From Rhyacophila brunnea (taxonomy: Eukaryota > Arthropoda > Insecta > Trichoptera > Rhyacophilidae): a stretch of DNA of 64,000 bases. Where the stretch lies: the NCBI GenBank assembly GCA_022495005.1, contig JAGYXB010000657.1, positions 62,001-126,000 of the forward strand. The letters run 5' to 3'. Shown piece after piece: positions 20,590 through 31,216 of the stretch. Both the position numbers and the translations under genes were made by a program. The notes below the pieces were generated by a model. The model was not told where the DNA came from, did no database searches, and saw only the letters and a list, made by a program, of their open reading frames with translations. Every line of letters starts with the position of its first letter. Positions within the stretch are counted from its first letter, which is position 1.

Positions 20590-20966
20590 AGTTTTGGTTT
20601 GATATGAGCAATCCGACAAAAATAGTGTACCTATAGTTTTTCAGTCATATTTATTTGTTTTCGTTGAATTAAGAATACATATTACAAATGGTTTGTTCTT
20701 TGTTTTTAAATTCACTATGTCCTGCCTAACTAAACCATAATCAATAAAAAATATCTAAAAATTATTATCTATATTATGATTTAATGGCATAATTTTAGAT
20801 ATTTTATATATGGATGATTACTATTGGATTAGGCAAGGTTTAATTGAATTTTTAAAAATAACAAACACTATCTACAGTCTTAGTTCAATGAAAACAAATA
20901 CGTTTGACCGTTTAGTGTGCACTATTTACGTCTGATCCAGCCTACCTCCACATATCACCACTGAGT
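20590..20966 (+). mobile_element. Family B element, uninterrupted copy
   Basis: The left arm contains AATCCGACAAAAATAGTG and CGTTGAATTAAGAATACA; the right arm ends GTTTAGTGTGCACTATTTA and CAGCCTACCTCCACATATCA. The centre has TCTAAAAATTATTATCTATA and ATTTTAGATATTTTATATAT. The intact TTAA at 20668-20671 is the empty-site reference for the insertion at 5612-5975. Non-coding. Confidence 0.72.
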
Positions 20967-20978
20967 GTACATTCTATA

Positions 20979-21446
20979 TTACAACGTTTTTATTAGCTCG
21001 TATTCTTATTTGTCCGGTGGTTGTTTATCCAGTACAAATCTTGCAATCGATTTTTAACTAACTTCCCGACTGGCTAGACATTTGAAACTTTTAGAATATA
21101 TTATCAGAACACGTTGCCAATGCATTCTTTTAATACGTTTAGCCATATTTAAGTAGAATTGAATTCATTTCCAGTTAATTCTGTTTTGTATGAAAAATTA
21201 TTTCGGAAGAAATCCGTAATCCAATCCAATATTATTGGTTGCTAAGTCTGTGGTCCTAGCAACAAAATTATTAATATATACGTGCGTTACTATGGAAATC
21301 AAAATGACATTTCAGTATTCTATATTTGTTGTTTGCTTGTTTTTTTTTTACTTCATTTCAAGAACAAGTTTGAGCATATTGAGCATAATAATTCAACAGA
21401 AAATTTAAAAACGTTGAATATAAAAAGTTCTTTTTACCTTGTAATT
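20979..21446 (+). mobile_element. Family A repeat, full length
   Basis: It begins TTACAACGTTTTTATTAGCT right after a family B end. It carries the full family order and ends AAAAACGTTGAA, the hairpin and CTTGTAATT. Its 3' flank (21447-21600) matches 153-298. Non-coding. Confidence 0.8.
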
Positions 21447-21600
21447 ATTTAAGTGTATGTTTTCAATAAGTTCGAGAATTGATCAGCCTGAGTCAATTTG
21501 GTACATCGGCGGTGATCGAGATTGGCTGTGTAGTTTTGGCACACCAGTTACACTGGCCGATAGAATAGCCCCGTTTATTTATATGTTTACTATCGCATAG
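21447..21600 (+). repeat. Flank shared with 153-298
   Basis: GTTCGAGAATTGATCAGCCT, GATCGAGATTGGCTGTGTAG and the ACTGGCCGATA block are in the same order and orientation as at 190-285. It belongs to a unit larger than the family A core. Confidence 0.6.
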
Positions 21601-22228
21601 CAGATAAGCTTTCATAAGATGTTTAGTGTCTGGTTATATGTTGAAATTTCCTTCGTTTCACTTTGTTTATTGCATTTAAATAAAAGCGTTTCCGTATTTA
21701 ACCATATAAAGAAGGCTGGTGCCTAATCTATTTTATTACGCGTTAACTTTCGTGAAAGTTATCGCTTTATTTTTATACGAGTCCAGGAGCGCACATAGCA
21801 ATTGCCCATTTTGATTCTCTTCTAAAATTTGTAACAATACTTACTGAAAATGGCGCAACAGTTCAATTACATACATGGTCGACTGAACAACTCTATTCCG
21901 TCATCTATCACAAATTCTCTCTCTCTCTACAGTCGGTCAACCTCTTTACATCTCTCTTGACGTTGTAAACTCATCTTCTCCGCAGATGGTCCAGGGCTTG
22001 AAAACACTTGATTTTTCCTCCACTAATTTTTCCGATCAGTTATGTGGGGATATACAGTGGCATTATAAACGGCTGCCACATAGTATCATGTATTTTTGTA
22101 CAGATGCTTTTAACTAAATTTTGACAATAAAAATAACAATCATAACATATTAAAATGTAATAATAGGATAAAATCGTTTAACGAACACACATTTTATGAC
22201 GGTTTTATTTATGTTGTAAGTTAAAAAC
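21601..22228. other. Unassigned sequence
   Basis: No gene. A CTCTCTCTCT tract occurs near 21919. No other copy of this stretch was noticed. Confidence 0.45.
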
Positions 22229-22614
22229 AATTACAAGATAAAAAAGAACTTTTTATATAAGTACAACGTTTTTAAATTCTGTTGGACTAGCTTTAACTAT
22301 CAAAAAAATTCGTAATTGACATGTCATATTGATTTCCATAGTAACGCACATTATATATTAATAATTAAGTTGCTAGGACCTTAGACCCCTAGCAACCAAT
22401 AATGGTGTCGAAATAACTTTTCATACAAAACAGAATGAACTGAAAATGAACTCAATTCTACTTAAAGATGGCTAAAAGTACTAAAAAATGCATTGGCATC
22501 GTGTTCTGATATATTCTTAAAGTTTCAAATGTCTATCTAGTCGGGAAGTCAGTTAAAAATCGATTGCAAGATTTTTACCGGACAAATAAGAATACGAGCT
22601 AAGAAAAACGTTGT
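22229..22614 (-). mobile_element. Family A repeat, inverted copy
   Basis: Read on the plus strand it begins AATTACAAGATAAAAAAGAA, has the internal inverted repeat TACAACGTTTTT and ends at the family 5' side AGAAAAACGTTGTA. The GTTGCTAGG / CCTAGCAAC palindromic block is present at 22370-22400. Non-coding. Confidence 0.78.
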
Positions 22615-22745
22615 AAAAATAAAAAGATTCCTTTGAATGCTTTTAGATACCTACTTAATGATTATTTAAAATACTGTAATGATTATTTAAAATAGCTCAC
22701 ACATAAACAATTGAGTCTAAAACAACAGAACAAACACACTAACGT

Positions 22746-22749
22746 ATGA

Positions 22750-22775
<26 letters not shown>
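22746..22775. repeat. (GA)n microsatellite
   Basis: About 30 bp of uninterrupted AG dinucleotides. Confidence 0.9.
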
Positions 22776-22780
<5 letters not shown>

Positions 22781-22844
22781 GACGTTTGATAAGTTGACAG
22801 GTGGGTATACCACCTGGTAATACTTACAAGTATCCTAATAATTC

Positions 22845-23695
22845 ACAAGATTTGAGAATGTAACATTCTATATAATAAACATACATAATACTGGACTTTC
22901 AACACAAAAACCGATAGTCAAAAATACCGCAATTTGATAAACATTTCATGTAGGACAGGGATGGCGAACCTTTTTGCGTACGCGTGCCAACAATTCCCAA
23001 ATATTATTTTTCAACTGTCTGGCGTGCCGAGGAAAATAGTTTATAAAAATTCTATTGAAAAAGTGGATAGATGTATAGATGGATAGATACCACTCACAGA
23101 ATATAATTTTATCACTTTTTTCAATTACCTACGAGATTCATTTCGGTCCACCAATTTTGAAACTGACTGTCAGAATAGTTTCACCAAGTTTTTGTTTCTT
23201 ATTTGGTGCAGTCATTTTTTGTGGGTAGAAATGAAATCGTTTGTTAATGTATTCATTAGTTTGACTATTTACGCACTAATTGACACCAGAATTGCTCCGA
23301 TCAGATAAGGCATTCTCTTGCTACAGTGGTGTCAAGCATTGTAAATCGATCAAAACTAGAGTTTCGCGGCGCGGCATTCCCCGCCGCCTGATGAGGTTAT
23401 TATATATGTATAATGCATAAAGTATAAGGATTGACCTATGCAATTATATAAACATAATGTTTATTCTTGAAGAGTATTTACCTGATATTTTTTATACAAT
23501 CTGATTATTATAGGTATTTTTTTTCTCTTCAGACGCGTGCCATGCAAAATCATCTCGTGCGCCACCAGTAGCACGCGTGCGATAGGTTCGCCATCCTTGA
23601 TGTAGGACAAACTAATTAAAGCATATTGGCGCGATACCAGATGATATACGGATTCAAGTCCTGTCGGGCGTCGTATTTTTCGTGTCTGAGGTGTT
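22845..23695 (+). mobile_element. SINE G copy, split by a hAT insertion
   Basis: The left part contains TTCACAAGATTTGAGAATGT, AAAACCGATAGTCAAAAATA and GCAATTTGATAAACATTTCATG. After the hAT insert the right part resumes AAACTAATTAAAGCATATTG and has a tRNA-like B box (GGATTCAAGTCCTG), then GGGCGTCG. Similar heads occur at 32500, 38870 and 60960. It is tRNA-derived but cannot fold as a functional tRNA because the acceptor halves do not pair. Confidence 0.6.
22956..23599. mobile_element. Non-autonomous hAT element with exact 8-bp target duplication
   Basis: A 644-bp unit begins CAGGGATGGCGAACC and ends GGTTCGCCATCCTTG (14 of 15 complementary). It is flanked by ATGTAGGA at 22948-22955 and 23600-23607, an exact 8-bp duplication. 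Subterminal CGTACGCGTGCC and its approximate complement GGCACGCGTC lie inside each end. No transposase frame remains. It interrupts a tRNA-derived SINE, so it is younger than that SINE copy. Confidence 0.9.
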
Positions 23696-23699
23696 TTTA

Positions 23700-24093
23700 A
23701 GTAATGTAATTACTATGTTCTTTTAATAATCGTATAGGGATATAGAAATGAAAGAAAAGGAAGTATACATGGTGTTGGTCTAAACACAAAAAGCGGTAGA
23801 TAAGAGAATTGATTAAAAATAGGTAAAGATGCTATTACAAATGCGTTTCATTAGTGTGCAAGATTAATGAGAGTGAATAATAAATTAGGGCACCTGCATT
23901 TCCCTAATGCGAAAATAAAAACAAAAAGGAAACCTCCCGAAAAAACAAAGCGTCAAATTAAAAATATCCTCCCCTTTTAATCAAAGCAGGGCTGCACTGA
24001 TTGATAATATTTAAAAAATATATTTTTATTTAATAGGTGCATATTAAATATACACATAATTTAAGAATATTAGGTACCTAGTTATTATTAAAT
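23700..24093. other. Unassigned AT-rich sequence
   Basis: Nothing recognisable beyond decayed SINE-like words near 23680-23720. Confidence 0.45.
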
Positions 24094-24463
24094 AATTACA
24101 AGATAAAAAGAACTTTTTATATACAACGTTTTTAAATTTTCTGTTGAATTATTATGTTCAATATGCTCAAACTTGTACTTGATACATATTAATAATTTAG
24201 TTGCTAGGACAACCCCCTTAGCTAGCAATAATAGTCTTTCACTTTTTACGGATTTTTCTGAAATAACTTTCCATACAAAACAGAATTAACTGAAAATGAA
24301 TTTAATTCTACTTAAAGATGGCTAAAAGTGTTAAAAGAATGCATTGGCACCGTGTTCTGATATATTCTAAAAGTTTCAAATGTCTAGCTAGTCGGGAAGT
24401 TAGTTAAAAATCGATCGCAAGATTTGTACTGGACAAACAAGAATTCGAGCTAACAAAAACGTA
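24094..24463 (-). mobile_element. Family A repeat, inverted copy
   Basis: Read on the plus strand it begins AATTACAAGATAAAAAGAAC, has TATACAACGTTTTTAAATTT, lacks part of the TGACATTTCAG block, and ends GCTAACAAAAACGT. Non-coding. Orientation matches the copy at 22229-22614. Confidence 0.75.
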
Positions 24464-25039
24464 AAAAAAATACTTTCATCTTTTATAATAGGTAATTTTA
24501 CCATAATTAAATTGCAATGTTATTCTTGCTTTCTGAAAACTTTTTAATACCTAACGTATGGCGCTGTTTCATCATTTAAATATATTTCGATAGAACTGCT
24601 TTTTGTTTCGGTGAAGTTTTGTTTGTCCCGAAAACATTTCCTCGTGTGATAACACGTGTTAACTATACATCAGAAATACAGTTACATTGTCTCTGTTGGC
24701 GAATCGTTTCTGACATATTTCCACTTTTATTGTTGGAACGCAATGCGATGGGTACGTATTCTATCATTCGCGCACGACCCTGCGTATGCGATTTAGCAGA
24801 AAAGAGGCCGTTTGAGAATTGTTTAACAATACAATATGAGACCGGTTTATGTGTGTAGAACACGAGCGTGTCTACAACCGGCAATAAAGTTGGCAGCCCT
24901 TGTTTTGTAGGACGCTGCGCAGGGCGGGAAACTGGAACCCAAGTTAGATGGAGAAATTCGGAAAGGTCTCATAAACATGACAGATGTTTCGTCGCCGGAT
25001 TTAATAAATCTACATTTATATATTATTTATTTATAAAAA
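24464..25039. other. Unassigned sequence
   Basis: An open frame at 24619-24858 (79 codons) has no recognised domain and starts at a non-ATG codon. Positions 24888-24990 are more GC-rich and may belong to an unidentified element. No gene is called. Confidence 0.4.
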
Positions 25040-25231
25040 GACGGCATTACAGCTATTGGCCAATGCGCCATAATACTTAATAAATACAAATGTATAAAAA
25101 ATATCTTAATTGCAAATAACAATAAAAAACAGCATGTGTAAATATTAATGAAATATGATAATTTATACAATTTAGCCTATTTAATACGTCCACAAACATT
25201 ATATAGTTAATAAAAAACAAATCAACCTTTA

Positions 25232-26257
25232 TTGAAAGAATTTGAAATACCGTCAAAACTTATAAATATAATAAAAGTATGCATGGACGGATCCAGAAGT
25301 AGAATTCATATGCAAGGTAGTATATCAGAATCTTTTAAGGTGACAGCAGGACTAAAACAAGGCGACTCCTTATCACCAATGCTGTTCAACTTAGCTTTAG
25401 AGAAAGCCGTTAGAGAAGCTCTGAAAGCAGAAGGTGGAGTTACCCTGAATGGGTCCCATAAAATATTGGGCTACGCAGATGATTTGGTGGTGCTCGGAGA
25501 ATCTGAAGAAGAAGTCAGAGATATTTTCACTCCTCTGGAGGACACAGCGAAAAGGTTGAATCTACGAGTAAATGTGGGAAAGACCAAGTATTTGAAAATG
25601 ACAAGAGGCATTGAACCCTCTGGAAACATTGGAATAAGAAACTCCTCGTTCGAGAGAACCTCTCTCTTCAAGTACTTGGGCTCCAACATTACCTCTAAAA
25701 ATGAAATGTCCCTAGAGCTCTCTGACCGACTGAGAAGTGGAAATGCAGCGTACTTCGCGCTGAGTCGTCTGTTCAGGTCCAAAATGCTGTCCATCAAAAC
25801 GAAATTCCGGGTGTATAACGTGGTCATCAAGCCAATCGTCATGTATGGATGTGAAACGTGGGGTTTAACAGAAAAACAAGAAAAGGCGCTCCAAGTGTTT
25901 GAAAACAGAATCCTCCGGAGAATACTTGGACCCGTCAATGAGAACCACCGGTGGCGCATCCGCACAAACGCTGAGCTCTTCGACCGATACCAACCTAGAA
26001 TCACTAATATTCTGAGGTCAAGAAGGCTCAGATGGGCGGGCCACGTTGTACGATCTGAACGATCTAGAACTCTCTATAGGATTTACAAAGGCACACCAGC
26101 TGGCACTCGACCTCTTGGCCGCCCTCGACGGAGATGGGCGGACAACATTCAAAGGGATGCGGAAAGGCTGGGGATAGTCAACTGGGAAGAGAGAGCGCTG
26201 GACAGAGATGCCTGGAAAAACGTTGTGCAGTCGGCCATGGACCTGAACGGCCCCTAG
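25232..26257 (+). CDS. Reverse transcriptase C-terminal part (RTE-like), open frame of 341 codons
   Basis: The frame is uninterrupted from the insertion junction to a TAG and has no genuine start codon (it opens at TTG), so it is a 5'-truncated fragment. Residues 35-60 carry GLKQGDSLSPMLFNLALE, reverse transcriptase motif B; residues about 78-90 carry ILGYADDLVVLG with the catalytic YADD. A thumb region follows, with YNVVIKPIVMYGCETW near residue 195. The C-terminus has RRLRWAGHVVRSERS, GRPRRRWADNIQRD and W.ERALDRDAW, a pattern typical of RTE-like elements. Endonuclease and N-terminal reverse transcriptase motifs are missing. The absence of stops in AT-rich DNA argues for recent insertion. 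Probably not expressed as a functional enzyme. Confidence 0.85.
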   Translation: MKEFEIPSKLINIIKVCMDGSRSRIHMQGSISESFKVTAGLKQGDSLSPMLFNLALEKAVREALKAEGGVTLNGSHKILGYADDLVVLGESEEEVRDIFTPLEDTAKRLNLRVNVGKTKYLKMTRGIEPSGNIGIRNSSFERTSLFKYLGSNITSKNEMSLELSDRLRSGNAAYFALSRLFRSKMLSIKTKFRVYNVVIKPIVMYGCETWGLTEKQEKALQVFENRILRRILGPVNENHRWRIRTNAELFDRYQPRITNILRSRRLRWAGHVVRSERSRTLYRIYKGTPAGTRPLGRPRRRWADNIQRDAERLGIVNWEERALDRDAWKNVVQSAMDLNGP

Positions 26258-26281
26258 CGCCAGTTTAATAATAATAATAAT
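25233..26281 (+). mobile_element. 5'-truncated RTE-type LINE, inserted
   Basis: The insert is defined by comparison with the unbroken target at 19031-19425. It begins inside a reverse transcriptase frame and ends in a TAATAATAATAA microsatellite tail, the common tail of RTE-like LINEs. At most two bases (AT) could be duplicated target, so no proper target duplication is proven. Confidence 0.8.
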
Positions 26282-26434
26282 GGTGCCATCAAATAAGCTA
26301 ATTGCACGATACACAGCATCGTGAAACATAACATCTGTCCTGCGACGAGGAATCTTAAAGACCGTGGAGTTACGAGTGATTGGGAACATGAAAATTAATA
26401 TTTGCCAGTATATACGGATTGTAAATGAACCCAC

Positions 26435-27410
26435 GAAGAAGTAAAAAGAAATGCTTTAAAAGAACAATCACTCTTCGGGTAGACAGGGATTGCATTGATA
26501 GCATACACGGAAATTCATTTTATTGTCATTATCATAAGGAAAGAGCCCATATGTCAATATGTGAGTGTTTGATATAATATACATAAACATACATCACTTG
26601 AAAACACATATTAAAGTTATGTACATTTAATATATGTTACATTATACATGAATGTTACATTCTCAGAATCTTCTGATTTATTCGTTGTATAAAAGAAATG
26701 GTGTATTAAAAATTGTGAGCAAGTTAAGTGGACGTTATAACTACAATATTTGGCGAGAGCCGAGCGTCGGTTAGTAATTAAGGCAATTAATATTCATCGA
26801 TTTTATACACAAAAACCGAAAATAAACGCAATTTGATATGCAGTTCATGTATCACTTACTAGTTTAAATTGTCACAATTAGATAGGACGCTCGTAGCATA
26901 ATTAGTTAATGTATCGTATTTTTTTCACATATGATTTTTTCTATGTATGTGAGGTGTTTTCAAGCTATGTATGTTCAATATATTATGAAATGTTTTTATG
27001 TATTAAATCAATAAATTTAATAGTAAAATTATTTACGTTCAATATAATAATATATCGTCTCTGTTCTGGCAGAACACACTGACTGGAGAATACTAGTTTT
27101 GAGTAATTTGACTTTGAAGTTGTTAAAATGTTTGAAATGGTCTATCATGTAAGTTTATTAAGTAATCGTAAAAAGGATGACTTTAAAATAAAGACTGTTT
27201 ATTTATTAAGAAGGTTTCCAGACGGTAAAGTTTGAAATAAGGAACATTTTGGTATAACTAACTCAATATGTCATTTTTTCGAATTAGTGTCTTCTGCCAG
27301 AACAGTGACGATATTATGTTACAATGTAGGTACATGAATAATAAATTCTCGAAATCTTGTGAATTATTCGTTTAATAAAAGGAATAGTTTATTAGTATAC
27401 ATAAAAAAAA
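26435..27410. other. SINE G-like remnants and unassigned sequence
   Basis: The words ATGTTACATTCTCAGAATCT (26653), CCGAAAATAAACGCAATTTG (26815) and TAGGACGCTCGTAGCATAAT (26883) match parts of the SINE G family. A second match (TTCTCGAAATCTTGTGAATT) lies at 27345-27365. The tRNA B box is lost here. No gene. Confidence 0.5.
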
Positions 27411-29569
27411 ACCTTTGTTTTTCCAAATTATCTTTCCTGCCAATTCTAATTTTGAATTTTCACTACAGATAATATTTTCATATTTTGTATTCGATTTTGA
27501 TTTCTTTTGTTTTACTTGGCCGTCAAAATTATTTCATTTTGATATATTGTATGACTATTAAACATAAACCTACTACATAAGCGTCGTGAAGTTCGATAGT
27601 TTTGACAGAAAATATGACGTAGTTAGTGCGACACCGAGCGATAGAAAACAATGCAAAATGCTTCATGTAAGATCAGTCGTAAATGATAACGGTAACAATA
27701 ATTTTATTAAATTTATTCTATGTATATGATTGTGCGGAGTAAAATAAATCGCAGTCTGCGCAATTTTAGTTGATATGTTAATATTGACGAAAGTGATTAT
27801 TAATCAATGTTTTGTTAAATCATTATCTGAAAAATATTATTTTATTGTTGAATTTGTATTTTTCTTATATTACTTATAGTTGTATTTATTTTGCTATGAA
27901 ATTATTTTTTCCTTTGAAGTTGATTTACATGACGTACTTTTCATTCTAAATATCATGTTGCGATCATCTTGTATTAATAAGTTGTTATGTGCTCAATGTA
28001 CATATCTTTTTTTTAAATAAATAAATAGGGTAAGAGTTATAATCGTCGGCCACCCTCCAGTGATGGGCCACTCAGCAGTAAAACACAAAAAATAGGTATT
28101 TTAAAACCTAAGTTATGGGTATTTGTTCCTATAATATGTGACTCACAACATCATAATATACTTCGGTGCTAGCATATTATTTCCTGCATAGGTAGCAGGA
28201 CTGACCCTATAAGTGACCATTTTGTATACCAAGTCACACGTTTTGCGTTTTGTCTGACAATTGCTTAACTTTTTGTTAAGAAAATAACATACTTTGGAAG
28301 GTAAGATCTCTTTAACTATATTACTAATTATAATTTTTATTTAATAATCTTTATGCTGAATATTCAAACATATAATTATGTTAAGTCTAAGTAGCCGTGT
28401 TCAATGAATGGACTTCTTTGTATTTTCATTAAATCGTATCGCCGAGAAGCGAAAAACGGTGACTCATGCGGCAAGCGGGGCGCAAGGCATCGTCAAGTCC
28501 AGTGGGCGCTGGCGTATTTGATTACGTTGTATTTTTGATGATTTACGCGCCACTTGTAGAAATTTTGCGCAAGCGCCGCACTCGCTGCGTCAATGGGCTT
28601 TATGCCTAAGACTTTTTTAAATTAAAATGACACAACTAGCTGGGTGGCCATTTATTGCACTAAATATATGTAGCAATTGTATGATGGGCCGAGCTGGCCC
28701 ATGACTGAAAAAATGGTTTTTTTACTTTTAATTAACTTTTTTATGCAAAATACAATATTTATAATGCACTATGGTAGGTACCTGCCTTTTTTACTTTTAT
28801 GTTATTTTAATTTTAAACAGTCGTTGGCCACGTGGCCGATCACTGAATTTGTACTGGCCGATCACTGTATTTATAAACATTTAACTTCCCATTTCTTTCA
28901 GCATACCTCTTCCAACTAGGGATAAAGTATCAAATGATTCGATACTGACAAAAAATACGTATCGATACGGGAGTCGTACTGGAAGAAAAGTATCGGTCAA
29001 AGGTTATCAATACTTTTATGATGGCCCTAGTACGTATATAGATTTTCTCTAATTTTCTCAAGCGCATGTAGACGAATTGTTCGCATTCCGCGCCAGCTAC
29101 CGTGCAGGCCAATTTAAAATGACTTAAAGGGCGTTGAATAAATTTTCTCTCAGCTGATTTAATTTCGGATTTAGACCTTTTCAGGCATTCGCAGTTACTT
29201 ACTTACTTTGAGCTAGCGTTCTTTGTGAATACACTTACCGTGCGTAAGTATTAAGACATGAACACAGATTAAAAGCGAATTTTGAACTTATTCATTTAAA
29301 TATTATTATAACGCAGGTTTATTCACAAAGTGGGCGTTCTGGGGTTTAACTTCCCTGTATGTTGACAGGAAAAAACACTTACATTACATCCAGCGTTGCC
29401 AACTTAGCATTTTTCTTGCCAGATTTAACATTTTTCGATAGATTGGTAAAAATGCATCTAGCTTGTGGCGTTTTTATTAGTTTTTTTTGCCTTCAACAGC
29501 TTTAAATGTGATAAAAATATGCTAGATATTTGGTATGTTTATTCAGATATTTTAAATTCAAATTTATTT
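27411..29569. other. Unassigned sequence with a LINE-like tail and a GC-rich patch
   Basis: Positions about 27830-28030 resemble a LINE 3' untranslated region and end AAATAAATAAATAGGG. Positions 28440-28600 are GC-rich (GCGGCAAGCGGGGCGCAAGG; CAAGCGCCGCACTCGCTGCG) with partly complementary outer words, perhaps a decayed MITE. Open frames at 28677-28919 and 28930-29112 have no domain. No gene is called. Confidence 0.4.
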
Positions 29570-30250
29570 ATTTTACATATAATGAACATAACAAATTATA
29601 AATTTAAAGCGTTCACGAAATGACATAAAATAAATGTTAACATTTTTTAAACTAAAAATACAGAGAAATGTGAATAAATAATACAATAAGTCATAAAATA
29701 AGAAATAAAATAAAATAAAATAACAAAAATAATAGTAGATGGAAGCACACAGAGTGAACTTTGATAGACCCTATTTTAAAAACTTATAAAACAACGTCTA
29801 CCTAAATTAACTCTCACGTAAGTGGAATATAGCAATATCCGAAGCGATTTCATAAAACATGGTTATTGCCCTCCCATTTGGCATTACTAATGGCAGGTTA
29901 GTTCTGCACCTTGGGAGAACAAACAACGGATGCCCTCGATTCCTAAGGTAATTATCAGAGACACACAAGCTAACACCACCAAAAATGGCAGAGTTTACAT
30001 TTACGCCGCGTATAAGTCTAAAAAATATGTAACTAAATAAAGATCCCTTCTAAATTTTGAGCTACGGTATGTAAGCATACCTAAGAGAAAGTCAGTTGGA
30101 TAGAGCCACGGATAATACCCATATTTAATAAAAGTAGGTTGGTACTTGATAAATGAAAGAATACAATGAAACAACATGAGCTTTCTTGGCGTTATAGAGA
30201 TATAATATTGGTATTCGATATTATAACTTAATGTGTCCTTAGGCATGCGG
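29570..30250 (-). pseudogene. LINE 3' end (CR1/Jockey-like), longest family C copy
   Basis: Minus strand, 5' to 3': an open frame from 30246 contains YGYYPWLYPTDFLLGM and FRRDLYLVTYFL. A frameshift near 30005 moves the reading to VNSAIFGGVSLC, SDNYLRNRGHPLFVLPRCRT and NLPLVMPNGRA, then FYEIASDIAIFHLRES and a stop where other copies continue FRWTLFYKFLK. The 'LPRCRTNLPL' block matches the C-terminal signature of CR1/Jockey-like LINEs. A 3' untranslated region and AATAAATAAATT-type tail end near 29570. It is dead: one frameshift, stops and 5' truncation. Other copies lie at 8640-8975, 54300-55170 and 58190-58560. Confidence 0.72.
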
Positions 30251-30544
30251 CATCGGATTGACCATTATAGAGGATTCACTCTTTAGTATTATCATTATCT
30301 ATCGGGGGTAATCGAAAGTGCTGATGTAGCCCCGATGTTAAGATTATCTGTTCTGGAAGGTTGCGTTGAGTGTGCGTGATATGGTACTTTGGGTAGTCAG
30401 GAATGATACACAATGGTTTCATTTTCTTGTTTTTATATTGTTAATATAAAGTTTGGATACACAAGGCACTAATATTAGGACTGTCACATTAGTTTTTATG
30501 TTGAGTTTGAAGGTTTAAATTATGATTAACTTCTAAATCAAGTA

Positions 30545-30720
30545 GCACATAGGTAAATGCAACGGACGGGGCGTAAACCCAAGAGATGCAGGGTTCGATT
30601 CCCTGCCAGAGTGGCTTACTTTTTTCAAAAAGTTTTTTTCTATTGGTTATAATATATTTTCTCCAGAAAGTGTTTTCAAAATTATGAATGTTTACATTAT
30701 GATTTGATTTGAGGTTAAAT
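30545..30720 (+). mobile_element. tRNA-derived SINE G, head and body
   Basis: A tRNA-like head contains GGGGCGTAAACCCAAGAGAT and a clear T-arm and B box, GCAGGGTTCGATTCCCTGC, at 30586-30604. The body (TTTTTTCAAAAAGTTTTTTT, then AGTGTTTTCAAAATTATGAA) recurs, diverged, at 38930-38995 and, inverted, near 48125. No complementary acceptor stem is present, so this is not a working tRNA gene. Confidence 0.65.
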
Positions 30721-31208
30721 ATTACGCAGAGTTAAATGTCACATATCTACCTAATTATTACTTATCGTAGAATGTTAGATTAATAAGTTATTGTTTGTCA
30801 ATTTTGAAATGAGTTTCTGGAAAAATGTCGTATGATTTTTTTTTTGCATTTTTTTCGATAGACAAAAAAAGGTATTGAAATTTTTTCCTGCCAAATAGCT
30901 TATTTTCGTACCCTTTATAATATGTTTTTGTCAACGATAGTTGGCAACACTGATTACATCACACAAAAGTTGTATTCGTAAGTCAAAAATCATTTAGTTA
31001 AGTCAGCCAGAAAAATTCTAATTATATTTGACGAGGGGCTTAATTTTAGAGCCTTATGAGTTCGGTAAGCCATGTAGAATCCAAGATTTTAAGTAATACA
31101 TAATTGAAAAGTATAATATATAAATGAGTAGATACAATACTTAGAGCCAAATTAATTATTATTTGGAAATAAAAAAAAACACAAAGGTGAAGTCCGGGAA
31201 AAAGAATC
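30721..31208. other. Unassigned sequence
   Basis: No gene or repeat boundary was recognised. Positions 31209-31216 (GTATAGCT) are the target duplication of the next element. Confidence 0.45.
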
Positions 31209-31216
31209 GTATAGCT

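Larger units (their letters stand above)
25040..26434 (-). pseudogene. LINE 3' end (family C2), split by an RTE insertion
   Basis: The two outer parts (25040-25232 and 26282-26434) together match 19031-19425 on the minus strand. The coding end reads FKIPRRRTDVMFHDAVYR at about 26310-26365; the 3' untranslated part and TAAATAAATA tail lie at the left. The insert interrupts the phrase AACCTTTATGGTGCCATC, whole at 19290 but split here between TTTAT and GGTGCC. It is a truncated, immobile LINE remnant older than its insert. Confidence 0.75.

Noticed and set aside
22746..22775. CRISPR-like or regulatory repeat
   Set aside because: Simple (GA)n microsatellite; no repeat-spacer structure exists anywhere in the window.
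25471..26004. Minus-strand open frame of 177 codons
   Set aside because: Reverse shadow of the RTE reverse transcriptase frame; residues show no motif.
30548..30610. Possible tRNA gene
   Set aside because: The T-arm is good, but acceptor and D-arm do not form and the downstream body is shared with other SINE G copies.
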